Source of the DNA: Echinarachnius parma
Lineage: Eukaryota > Echinodermata > Echinoidea > Clypeasteroida > Echinarachniidae
Assembly: GCA_037951105.1 (NCBI GenBank)
Contig: JBAMJV010001862.1
Span: forward strand, 117,486-181,485
DNA length: 64,000 bases
Reading direction: 5' to 3'
Both the position numbers and the translations under genes were made by a program. Below are positions 54,302-64,000 of the stretch, piece by piece (the first letter of the stretch is position 1; each line of letters starts with the position of its first letter). The notes under the pieces are model-generated. The model saw nothing but the letters and a program-made list of their open reading frames with translations, was not told where the DNA came from and did no database searches.

Positions 54302-55894
54302 GAAAATGTTCTATTTTGTGAGGGAGACACATCAGAAGTTGAGGAGCACTTGGAGCAGGTGAGGCTCTTGAGGTCAGATGCAAGAGATGCTGCCGACCGT
54401 GCGGACTCCTATATGATTGCAAGGTTTCTTGCTAAAAACCCACCATCTTCGTACAATGTGGGAGATGCTGTGTTCATTAAGGTAGTAAACCCCAAGAGTG
54501 GGGTTTCGAGGGGTGGAAATCCACTCAACAGGCCTTTGGCCTGGAAAGGTGTGATTGTGGATGAAAGAAATGATATTTTTCGCTACAAAGTTAAGTACAG
54601 TGACGCATCCAATAAGACGATAGTTGAATGGCGCTCGGTCAATGACATCACATCCATAACGAGGGAGGAAGAGTTTCAAAGGCAGTCTGTTGCCCGAGGG
54701 CAAGTAAAGACCCAATGTGCATGCCGTCCAAGCTGTAAAAGGAAGCCTGCAAGTCATTGTGTACGGAATATGAATGCATTGTGCTGTCGAAAAAATGGTA
54801 AAAACTGTCACTTTCACAAAACAACACAAAACACTTTCACGAAACCATCTTCTAAATCTAATTGCCTGAAGTATAATCTTTCTGAAAAAAACATTGTCGG
54901 TAAAGTCATGAGCGATTTTTATAGTGATGTGAAGATACTGAAGAATCGTCCTAATAACCAAATTACTTTGGAAAGGAATGTGAGGAGTGCAGGGCTTAGG
55001 GTAGAGGAAACACCCAAAGACGGGAATTGCATGTTTCATGCTCTAGCTACTCAAATCCGAAGAACTGGGCTAGATATTTCCCACAGTGAGTTGAGAGCTC
55101 GGATTGTTCAGTATTTAAATGTAAATAGATGCTCTACCAATGGGTCTGATTTGAGCGATTGGGTTCAAGGTGGCAATTTTGACAATTACTTGAGTCGGAT
55201 GGCTAGGGATGGGGAATGGGGAGATGAAATTATTTTGGTTGCAGTGTCCAATATGTTCAATGTTGAAATCACGATTATATCTAGTTTGCCTGGGACATCA
55301 ATTCGTATTTTATCCCCAAGAGGGCAAAGTTCAGAAAGTTTGCCAATCCTCCTCCTTGGACATCTGTCAGAGCTCCACTATGTGAGTCTGATACCAGAAA
55401 ATGATACTGACCCTCATGTAGCAAAATTACATAACAGGGCAAAAAAACTGACAAGAAAACAGATACTTAAACATGTTCAATTACCAAATAATGACTTTAA
55501 CAGTGATAGTCCATTACCTGCTAATATAGTTAGATTGGGGGTAAATGATCATTCAAGATTTTGGGCAGCTCATCCTGAGCAAGGAAGTGTTGAAACTAGA
55601 AATAATCACTTCCTTGTTTCAGATGAGCAGATGGACAATTTCGACAATTTCCTCTGCAACCAACGTAAATATGAAAGAGAAAGTCGTAGGTCTATTGTTT
55701 TCATTGATATTGTTTTTGTTTTTTGGCTGTTAGTTGCTGGAAAGGAAACTTTGTTGAAGAAAAAGAATATCGTATTAGGAACATTCATATACTTAAATGA
55801 TTATGATGCTGAATCATACATGGCCTTTTATGATACTCTCATTGAAGAAAAGGAACAATTACTCAGAGCAACTTTGAATAAGTCAAAATGTTAA
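54302..55894 (+). CDS. C-terminal exon: SH3-like, Cys-rich and OTU protease domains
   Basis: It enters in phase 0 after ctgcag and ends in TAA; about 530 codons. Residue numbers refer to the assembled protein of about 905-921 aa. An SH3-like integrase C-terminal segment (443-505: YNVGDAVFIKVVNPK...LAWKGVIVDERNDIFRYKVKY) is followed by a Cys/His-rich motif (530-562: CACRPSC...HC...LCC...CHFH), then an OTU cysteine protease domain. In the latter, DGNCMFHALA holds Asp631 and nucleophile Cys634, GEWGDEIILVAVSNMFNVEI follows, and catalytic His750 is in ELHYVSLIP. OTU proteases cleave ubiquitin chains; substrate here is unknown. A T-rich 48-nt GT...AG stretch (55686-55733) near the end may be a mini-intron. 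If retained it stays in frame and adds a hydrophobic SIVFIDIVFVFWLLV. Confidence 0.85.
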   Translation, partial: ENVLFCEGDTSEVEEHLEQVRLLRSDARDAADRADSYMIARFLAKNPPSSYNVGDAVFIKVVNPKSGVSRGGNPLNRPLAWKGVIVDERNDIFRYKVKYSDASNKTIVEWRSVNDITSITREEEFQRQSVARGQVKTQCACRPSCKRKPASHCVRNMNALCCRKNGKNCHFHKTTQNTFTKPSSKSNCLKYNLSEKNIVGKVMSDFYSDVKILKNRPNNQITLERNVRSAGLRVEETPKDGNCMFHALATQIRRTGLDISHSELRARIVQYLNVNRCSTNGSDLSDWVQGGNFDNYLSRMARDGEWGDEIILVAVSNMFNVEITIISSLPGTSIRILSPRGQSSESLPILLLGHLSELHYVSLIPENDTDPHVAKLHNRAKKLTRKQILKHVQLPNNDFNSDSPLPANIVRLGVNDHSRFWAAHPEQGSVETRNNHFLVSDEQMDNFDNFLCNQRKYERESRRSIVFIDIVFVFWLLVAGKETLLKKKNIVLGTFIYLNDYDAESYMAFYDTLIEEKEQLLRATLNKSKC

Positions 55895-56261
55895 CCCATA
55901 GACAGCAATGTGTGGTCTTGCATTCACATTGAATCTTTTGTTTCGTGGCGCCTTATGACTTTTTGTCTCGCCTGAACAACGTATCCTATCAACTTCGAAC
56001 TTGGAATAATCATACAGTCTATTATAAAGCCAAATATTTGGTGTTTTGGGGTCATGAGGTGTTTGGTCAGAGGTCATGGAGGTAATTTTGTTGTGAAAAT
56101 ATGCTGTAAAAATATGTGATTTTTGGTTATTTTTGCAAACTTGGCATGCCGTAAGGATACCTTCTATTAAGCGAAATATTTGATTGTGTTTTGGGTCATG
56201 AGGTGTTAGGACAAAGATCATGGAGGTCATTGACAATTTGACAATATTATTTTTAGATACC
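55895..56261 (+). other. 3' flank of the integrase-OTU gene
   Basis: No clear AATAAA close to the stop. It contains a 'gggtcatgaggtgt' repeat pair (56050 and 56195) related to the 51690-52560 family. The foldback element follows at 56262. Confidence 0.45.
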
Positions 56262-58919
56262 TGGGTCAATCCACGTCAAATCACCCAATTTTCAGAGAAA
56301 TGTTCACCCGACCCCCTTCAAATTTGCTAAAATTCGCACCAAATGTTCCCCCAAGTGTCTCACGGAAAATTCTGAAATATTTTGCTTCAAGGTCAAACGG
56401 TTGCTAAGATACGGCCTCACCTAGCAACCAATGCGCGATTTTTAAAAAGTGTTAGGAAAAAATCAGCCATTTTCAACTGCCCCTCACAGCTTAAGTGAAT
56501 GAGGGAGCTAGCTAAATTTTTGTAAGCTGAAAGAACTTTATTATCTGTAAAAGTAAAAAAAAAAAAAAATCTGCTACGAAATTTCATTTTCGCGTACGAG
56601 GTCATCAAAAATGACCTTAAGTCGTAAAATTTAAATTTTCGGACAGTGTTTAGGGGTCAATAAAACAAATATGACAACAAATAAAGCAAAAGTAAGAATG
56701 GAAATTAATTTAAAACAACCTTCTCCAAAAGCACACAAAAAATCAGCACGAAAAATTGTTCCGTTTTCCTGTAGGGCGCCCTCAAAGTCTGAACATTTCA
56801 GAAATCAGCAAAGTTGAAGGTCAAAGTTCACCTTTAGTCCAACCTAGTAGAAGCATGAAAATTGGTGGAATGATAGACATTCATCTATATTTTAGGGTAC
56901 CACCAGCGAAAATTTGCTTTCGAAATGTTATCTAGCATAAAAACGCACACGAAAATCAGCTTAAATACTGTTACGCAACCATTTATTGCCCTGAAGTGGT
57001 TTTCAGGGGTTTTTGAAAGCCTCTGTGAAAAAAACTAATCATGCTGATAGGCTCATTTTAGCATGTCTAGTAGTCCTTAATGGGTACTTCAAGAAAATGC
57101 ATACATTGGGTAGGTTTTCTTACAGCATTGACTTAAAAAATGCATCTGAAAATGGTTAGAAAACACGTTTTTTATAGTTATTGTCAATTTTCTGGTAACA
57201 TGCCTTTGTTTACAGGCACTTTCAAACGTCAATATTTGCAAGATGGAAATTGACATAAGGCTCATATCTTCTAATCTGGTAGACAGTCATCTATATTTTA
57301 GGGAACTATCCGTGAAAATGTGCTCCCGAAATGTTATCTAGTAGAAAAATGCTCACAAAAATGGGGTAAAACACCATTACGCTACCGTAACGCTACCATT
57401 TATTGCCCTCAAGTGGTTTTCAAAGGACTTTGAAAGGGTCTTGGGAGAAAAGTATTAATGCTGCTAAGCTCATTTTTGGCATGCCTGGTAGTACTCCATG
57501 GGTACTTCAAGAAAATGCATATCTTGGGTAGGTCTTTGTACAGCATTGACCTTGAAAATGCATTCGAAAATGGTTAAAAACACGTTTTTTACAATTGGTC
57601 TATTTTCTGGTAGTGTGCATGTTTTTACAGGCACTTTCAAACTTCAATATCTTTGAGATGTAAAATGGTTCATAGCTCATATCTTAAAATCTGTTAGACA
57701 TCCATCTATATTTTAGTGAACAACTAGTTACATTTTGCTTCCAACATAATATCTAGCATAAAAATGCACACGAAAATGAGGTTAAACACTGTTACGCAAC
57801 TTTTTAATGGCCTGAAGTGGTTTTCAGGGTATTTTGAAAGCTTCTGTGAAAAAAATGTTCATGCTGCAAGCCTTATTTTAGCATTTCTGGTAGTCCTCTA
57901 TGGGTACTTCAAGAAAAAGGATAGATTGGGTAGGTTTCATACAACATTGACCCAAAAAATGCATCTGAAAATTGTTAAAAAACATGTTTTTTTTAATTAT
58001 TCGTCTATTTTCTTGTAAAAAAACGTTTTTTAATCATTTTCAGATGCATTTTCAAGGTCAATGCTGTACAAAGACCTACCCAATGTATGCATTTTCTTGA
58101 AGTACCCATTCAGGACTACCAGACATGCTAAAATGAGCCTATCAGCATGATTAGTTTTTTTCACAGAAGCTTTCGAAAACCCCTGAAAACCACTTCAGGG
58201 CAATAAATGGTTGCGTAACAGTATTTAAGCTGATTTTCGTGTGCGTTTTTATGCTAGATAACATTTCGAAAGCAAATTTTCGCTGGTGGTACCCTAAAAT
58301 ATAGATGAATGTCTATCATTCCACCAATTTTCATGCTTCTACTAGGTTGGACTAAAGGTGAACTTTGACCTTCAACTTTGCTGATTTCTGAAATGTTCAG
58401 ACTTTGAGGGCGCCCTACAGGAAAACGGAACGATTTTTCGTGCTGATTTTTTGTGTGCTTTTGGAGAAGGTTGATTTAAATTGATTTCCATTCTTACTTT
58501 TGCTTTATTTGTTGTCATATTTATTTTATTGACCCCTAAACACTGTCCAAAAATTTAAATTTTACGACTTAAGGTCATTTTTGATGACCTCGTACGCGAA
58601 AATGAAATTTCGTTGCAGATTTTTTTTTTTTTTTTTACTTGTACAGATAATAAAGTTCTTTCATCTTACAAAAATTTAGCTAGCTCCCTCATTCACTTAA
58701 GCTGTGAGGGGCAGTTGAAAATGGCTGATTTTTTCCTAACACTTTTTAAAAATCGTGCATTGGTTGCTAGGTGAGGCCTTTCTTAGCAACCGTTTGACCT
58801 TGGGGCAAAATATTTCAGAATTTTCCGTGAGACACTTGGGGGAACATTTGGTGCAAATTTTAGCAAATTTGAAGGGGGTCGGGTGAACACCACTGGTTGA
58901 TTTGACGTGGATTGACCCA
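56262..58919. mobile_element. 2.66-kb foldback element with 0.9-kb inverted arms
   Basis: Arms 56262-57173 and 58021-58919 are inverted and highly similar, with tips TGGGTCAATCCACGTCAAAT / its complement. The middle (57174-58020) contains further diverged direct copies of the inner part of the left arm, marked by 'ctatatttta' at 56884, 57291 and 57705 (spacing 407 and 414 bp). No transposase frame and no certain target duplication were found. A non-autonomous DNA element of unassigned superfamily. Confidence 0.88.
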
Positions 58920-59059
58920 CCTATCAATTTAAAAGTTAGTATGCAGGTATATGATTACAATTCACTTGTTTGATTATTTTTTTGGGTCAAAGCTATCATG
59001 ATTATTTCAAACAGTAATTCAGCTTTGTACAGTTATTGATAATGCAATCGGCAGAGGTA
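58920..59059. other. Spacer
   Basis: AT-rich, nothing seen. Confidence 0.4.
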
Positions 59060-59815
59060 TATATTTTATGACTGGAGTATTCACATTCCTTGCCAAAGAC
59101 CATTTTATTTAGTACTCATTTAGTTCTACATGAAACATCTATCTTGATTTTGAAAACTTGGCTCTGGTGCTACATGCCAATTTCATATTTTATTTTATGA
59201 CTGAAGTATTCACATACCTTGCCAAAGACTTTTGCCATTTTATTTAGTACTCATATCTACCTCTGGTTCTACATGAAACATCTATCTTGATTATGAAAAC
59301 TTGGCTCTGGTGCTACATGCCAATTCATACTTTATTTTATGACTGAAGTATTCACATACCTTGCCAAAGACCATTTTATTTAGTACTCACTTAGTTCTAC
59401 ATGAAACATCTATCTTGATTATGAAAACTTGGCTCTGGTGCTACATGCCAATTTCATATTTTATTTTATGACTGAAGTATTCACATACCTTGCCAAAGAC
59501 TTTTGCCATTTTATTTAGTACTCATATCTACCTCTGGTTCTACATGAAACATCTATCTTGATTATGAAAACTTGGCTCTGGTGCTACATGCCAATTTCAT
59601 ACTTTATTTTATGACTGAAGTATTCACATACCTTGCCAAAGACCATTTTATTTAGTACTCACTTAGTTCTACATGAAACATCTATCTTGATTATGAAAAC
59701 TTGGCTCTGGTGCTACATGCCAATTTCATATTTTATTTTATGACTGAAGTATTCACATACCTTGCCAAAGACTTTTGCCATTACCTCTGGTTCTACATGA
59801 AACATATATCTGAAA
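59060..59815. repeat. Higher-order tandem array, dimer of about 271 bp
   Basis: Monomers of about 143 and 128 bp alternate ('ggctctgg' at 59160, 59303, 59431, 59573, 59703). The long monomer carries 'acttttgccattttatttag' plus 'ctcatatctacctctggttc'; the short one has 'accattttatttagtactca' and 'cttagttctac'. About two and a half dimers; the last is truncated. Confidence 0.9.
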
Positions 59816-60859
59816 TATGTAAAATGATAGATGAGCATGCAAATACATTATACCATATCAATTTCAAGAGCAATAACTTTGATTTTGTATGTTATGTTTA
59901 TTATATTACCATTGTAAATATGTGACCACTTACCCCAAAACCCCCAAAAAGTTGACAAACATGAATTTGGATTTTTTAATCTAGCTGGAAAGAGTAGACG
60001 CTAAGCTTTAAAATGATATATAACTCATCAAATGTGGACACTCCGAACCTATTCAACAAAGTGATTAAATGTAGGAGAGTGGGAAGGTCTAGTTTTACAG
60101 AATGAGGAGAAAAGAGGCTCTAAAGATTAGGGTCACTCAGGCGCGTAGTGCGGAGGAGCTATCCATTGAATCCATTAACTCAACTTTGGCTTCGTTTTAA
60201 GACTCGCAATTTGAAACGGTCGATAGAAGAAAGTTTATGCTTTCAGGTAAAGTAAAGTTTTAAATGTGATTTTTCAGCAAAAATGACATACTTTGGCTCG
60301 TACTGGAGAATCATATACCGCGACTTTATGGGGGTTTTGGTGTAAGCGGTCACATATACTATTGGATTCTGAAATCAAGGGATAGACTGAATTTATGCTG
60401 TAATAGAAATCATCTTATATGCAAGTATGAATGAGCCTTATTGCACAAAGATTGTTTGTATGATTGTTTCGGACCATTATCAATGAATGTAAAGTTATAA
60501 AAATGTATAGTATTTTGTACTGATTGTTTGCAATTCTTACTTGTTTTTGGATTTAAGTAATATCATTCACCTTAACTTTTATAAATATTTGCTACTGTTA
60601 TGAAATATTTATTCATTAAGTTGAATAATACCTTATACATATTCTTATTCCGAGATCCATTTCAGCCTACAGTGTGGTGAATGATGAGTAGGATAACTCC
60701 TTCATGTACTAATAGGGCATTGTAAAGCTTGTGAGTATAATATATCAGGGGTTATATTTTTAGTGACGTATTAACATATATTTGGATGATTTTGATTTTG
60801 CTTCCTTTTTGAGGTAAAAAAAGCAATGTCGACCGTTAAAAGAAGAATGTAACTTGCCA
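59816..60859. other. Non-coding stretch
   Basis: AT-rich with no supported exon. 'tgtgaccacttaccccaaaa' (59922) and 'gggggttttggtgtaagcgg' 'tcacat' (60329-60355) form an inverted pair bounding about 430 bp, a possible diverged MITE. Confidence 0.45.
59922..60355. mobile_element. Candidate MITE with TGTGACC...GGTCACA ends
   Basis: Left end TGTGACCACTTACCCCAAAACCCCC and right end reverse-complement TGTGACCGCTTACACCAAAACCCCC agree at all but two positions over 25 bp (given here in two parts: TGTGACC(A/G)CTTAC, then (C/A)CCAAAACCCCC). Flanks 'aaata' and 'tatac' give no clear duplication. Confidence 0.65.
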
Positions 60860-61660
60860 TTTCCATGTATTGTTTAAACCCAAAAAGGGCAGGGGGGGGG
60901 GGGGTGGAATCCGCCCCCCCCCCCCCCACGATTCGCGCAATAATTCGCGAAATGCTACGCCGCAAGAGTTTGTGACTTTTTTTCTTTCACTCATCACGCA
61001 ACTTTTGAGACAGAATTCGGCGCGCCCGCGCGTAAGATCACAAAGCCACACCCCTTCAAGAAAATTTGTCAAGCCCAAAATTGCTCAGAAACTTGATTTT
61101 ATTTCAAAATCCAATGCAAATTGTGATTTCAACCTAAATTGACATAAATTGCATTATTTTCACTAAAACTAATCAAAATAATTTAATTTTTGTGTCTTTG
61201 TGGCTGAAAAATGAAAAGGAATATTTTCCTGCTAAAAACAATAGAAAACAAAAGGTCAAAAAAGCAAAGAAATACATAAGACATTTAAAAAACAATAAAA
61301 TACATAAGAAATTATTCACGAAATCCGATTTTTTTTTCTATAATATTCTTAAAGGTGTTAAACTAAATATACTGGCCCAAAATCAGAAAGCTTGGAGTTT
61401 TTTTAAATTGATTTATAAAACAAAATATGATTTATGCATATATTAGCATAAATTAATTAATATAAAATATTAAAAGAAAAAAAATGAAAATCTAACAATA
61501 CAATCTTGTAGAGTACATTTGCCTCTACCGGCGTGCAAAGAAATTTTGTGGCGATCGCGCGATCGACGGCTGAGATGTGGGGGGGGGGCGGAAACCACCC
61601 CCCACCCCCACCCCGGTCTTGAATTCGCCAAAAAAGCCCGGCCCTTTAAGGGTTTATATG
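60860..61660. repeat. Interspersed element, GC-run family, copy 2
   Basis: Termini 'aaacccaaaaagggc' and (reverse complement) 'aaacccttaaagggc' are inverted, with G- and C-runs next to both. The body aligns with 45555-46135 ('actcatcacgcaac(g/t)tttgaga', 'aatacataagaaatt', 'gcgatcgcgcgatcgacggc'). The best-preserved member in the window. Confidence 0.75.
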
Positions 61661-62100
61661 ATACAAAATTTTGTCATACATGCCAGGCTACTGTGAAATT
61701 GTATATTAGTGTGCAGAATAGAACATATCTCTTCATGCATGCATGATCACGATTAGATAGTAGGTGGAAAATAGACTTAATATTCATCTTACAATTCTAT
61801 ACATCACGATGGTTTTTATAATTACTGGTTTGGAATTTACTTTTAATTTCCAGTAAGGTTCATAGTGTTATTGGAAAAAATTGAAGGGGGTTGAATTAAT
61901 GTGCATGCAACTGTACATGTTTGCACACTGGAGCGAAAATGATGTGATTTGTTTTATAGATTTTGCAATCTTGAGTTCAAAGGACAAGTTAACAGACATC
62001 ATTTCATACTTTACATAGCATGTTGTCAGAATAACTACACTAGATGATGTTTAGGTGTTTTACTTAGTATGTTTTAATGTATATCTCATCCATGTAAACA
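61661..62100. other. Non-coding stretch
   Basis: AT-rich, no supported feature. Confidence 0.4.
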
Positions 62101-64000
62101 GATTAGTTTCTATTCATCTTTGTACCATTCAGCAACTGCTGTGATTGTATAAATGTAGTTCAACTTGGGGTTGTGTGTGATTCTTGCATAACTGTAATAT
62201 CTCGTAGTTTTCTTGTATTTCCATGATGCTACCTACAAATTGTGAAAGTAGTATTTTTTAGTATTTTCATTCAGTTTGTTTTTATGTACATCTCATCCAA
62301 AAAATGTTCCTCGTTGATTGTTTGGCTACAGTGATGAGCAAATTTTACTGCTCACTTTGAAATGTGTGATATGGTTACTAAAAGTGTTTGTTACTTGTAA
62401 ATATTCTGCTTTTTATATGTTTTACTGTGTAAACAAATAAGTTTCTATTTATCTTTGTATTTAAAACTCATCGTGTGTGATTATATTCTTTGTGCCATTT
62501 AGCAACTGCTGTGATTGTATTATTGCAGTTTAACTTGTAGTTGTGTGTGATTCTTGTGTAACTGTTTATATGATAAATTCTAGTAGTTTTCTTGTATTTC
62601 CATGAACTACCTACAAATCATGAAAGTAGCATTTTTTAGTTTTGATGTATTGTTATTTTCACTCAGTTTGTTTTAAACTTTTAATGTACATCTCATCCAA
62701 AATTATTCCTTGTTGATTGTTTGGCCAGTGGGGTAACAGTTGTCATGGGGGAGGGGGGCAGAGCCAAAAATTTCCCAGAATAAACACATTTTTCTGGTCT
62801 GTCCTATAAATATTTTCCGATAAGCGGGGGGGCTCCAACACATTTTTCCCTTTTCCATTCCAGTCAAATTATCTGATAAGCTGGAGGGGGGCAGGGGAAC
62901 CCGGCACATTTTTTCCAGGTCCGTACTAGTAAAATCTTCTGATAAGTGGGGGGGGGGGGACTTTGAAACATTTTTCACAGTCTCTCCCAGTAAAATTCTG
63001 ATTAGTTGGGAAGGGGACTCCAACTCTGACAATTTTTTTCCTGCTGAAACTCTTTAGGGGGTAGTCTGCCACCCCCCTCGCTGTTATGCCTCTGTGTTTG
63101 GCTACTACGATGAATTAACTGCTCACTTTGAAATATGTGATATGGTTACTAGAAGTGTTTTATTACTTGTAAATATTCTGTTTTTTAATATGTTTTACCG
63201 TGTAAACAAATAAGTTTATATTCATCTTTGTATCTGAAACTCATCGTGGGTGATTATATTCTTGGTACCATTTAGCAACTGCTGTGATTGTATTAAAGCA
63301 GTTGAACTTGTAGTTGTGTGTGACCTACAAATCGTGAAAGTAGCATTTTTTAGTTTTGATGTATTGTTATTTTCACTCAGTTTGTTTTAAACTTTTAATG
63401 TACATATCATCCAAAATTATTCCTTGTTGATTGTTTGGCCAGTGGGGTAACAGTTGTCATGGGGGGGGGGGGAGCCAAAAATTTCCCAGAATAAACACAT
63501 TTTTCTGGTCTGTCCCATAAATATTTTCCGATAAGCTCCAACACATTCTTTGTACCATTTAGCAACTGCTGTGATTGTATAAATGCAGTTCAACTTGGGG
63601 TTGTGTGTGATTCTTCCATAAATGTAATATCTAGTAGTTTTCTTGTATTTCCATGATGCTACCTACAAATTGTGAAAGTAGTATTTTTTAGTATTTTCAT
63701 TCAGTTTGTTTTTATGTACATCTCATCCAAAAAATGTTCCTCGTTGATTGTTTGGCTACAGTGATGAGCAAATTTTACTGCTCACTTTGAAATGTGTGAT
63801 ATGGTTACTAAAAGTGTTTGTTACTTGTAAATATTCTGCTTTTTATATGTTTTACTGTGTAAACAAATAAGTTTCTATTTATCTTTGTATTTAAAACTCA
63901 TCGTGTGTGATTATATTCTTTGTGCCATTTAGCAACTGCTGTGATTGTATTAATGCAGTTCAACTTGTAGTTGTGTGTAATTCTTGTGTAACTGTGTATA
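62101..64000. repeat. Complex tandem duplication (370-bp and 1430-bp periods)
   Basis: The phrase 'agcaactgctgtgattgtat' occurs at 62131, 62501, 63274, 63561 and 63931. The 370-bp step is repeated (62131 to 62501; 63561 to 63931), and 63561 onward is a near-identical copy of 62131 onward, a 1430-bp period. A G-run block ('gtggggtaacagttgtcatg' ... 'ccaaaaatttcccagaataa') is present at 62728 and 63440. The array runs off the right edge. Confidence 0.85.

Noticed and set aside
54374-55039. 221-aa minus-strand frame
   Set aside because: Antisense shadow of the integrase-OTU C-terminal exon; no motifs.
47180-55894. Terminal inverted repeats of a Ginger-type transposon around the gene
   Set aside because: Compared the 300 bp before the first exon with the sequence after the stop; no inverted match was found by eye.

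Overview
This is eukaryotic, AT-rich genomic DNA, dense in short interspersed and tandem repeats, with long introns and no operons. The repeats point to a marine invertebrate deuterostome, most likely an echinoderm such as a sea urchin. They include Tc1/mariner-like MITEs starting CAGTCAAACCTG, a 'cgatatctcaagaac' element beginning TTATGCCTCCGC, GC-homopolymer-rich elements, an L2/CR1-like SINE tail and an intact DIRS1-type retrotransposon. That assignment is inference.

Layout. (1) About 1-25.4 kb is mostly intronic or flanking DNA around a minus-strand cellular gene. I can place three of its exons (12798-13049 with the start codon, 11741-12297, 7952-8029), all spliced in a consistent frame. 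The product is low-complexity, His/Gln- and Ser/Pro-rich, and I do not recognise it. A GC-richer patch at 24.7-25.4 kb could be its promoter. The introns are full of degenerate local tandem duplications and MITEs, plus a G-run minisatellite (22.0-22.6 kb). (2) 25.4-32.2 kb is gene-poor: a Harbinger-type MITE with TTA target duplication, a tandem array with pol III B-box-like motifs, and a SINE tail. (3) 32222-38779 is a complete-looking DIRS1-like tyrosine-recombinase retrotransposon on the minus strand, with inverted terminal repeats, an internal complementary region, gag, RT-RNase H and recombinase. (4) 39.8-41.9 kb holds a hAT-like MITE and a foldback element. (5) 42.07-45.0 kb is the 5' part of a plus-strand gene for a secreted or membrane-anchored protein. 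Its signal exon and an RGD-containing exon are followed by a symmetric 129-nt exon triplicated within about 700-bp genomic repeats. (6) 47.18-55.89 kb is a plus-strand multi-exon gene. It encodes a DDE integrase core of the Gypsy/Ginger type, with the catalytic Glu split off by an intron, joined to an SH3-like segment, a Cys-rich motif and an OTU cysteine protease domain. (7) 56.26-64 kb has no genes: a 2.66-kb foldback element with 0.9-kb arms, a dimeric higher-order tandem array, and a 1.43-kb segmental duplication at the right edge.

The three cellular or TE-derived genes are not functionally linked by anything visible. The best targets for follow-up are the integrase-OTU gene with its two ultra-short intron candidates, the triplicated exon in the secreted-protein gene, the triplicated splice donor in the minus-strand gene, and the DIRS element whose ends and internal complementary region can be read at base level.
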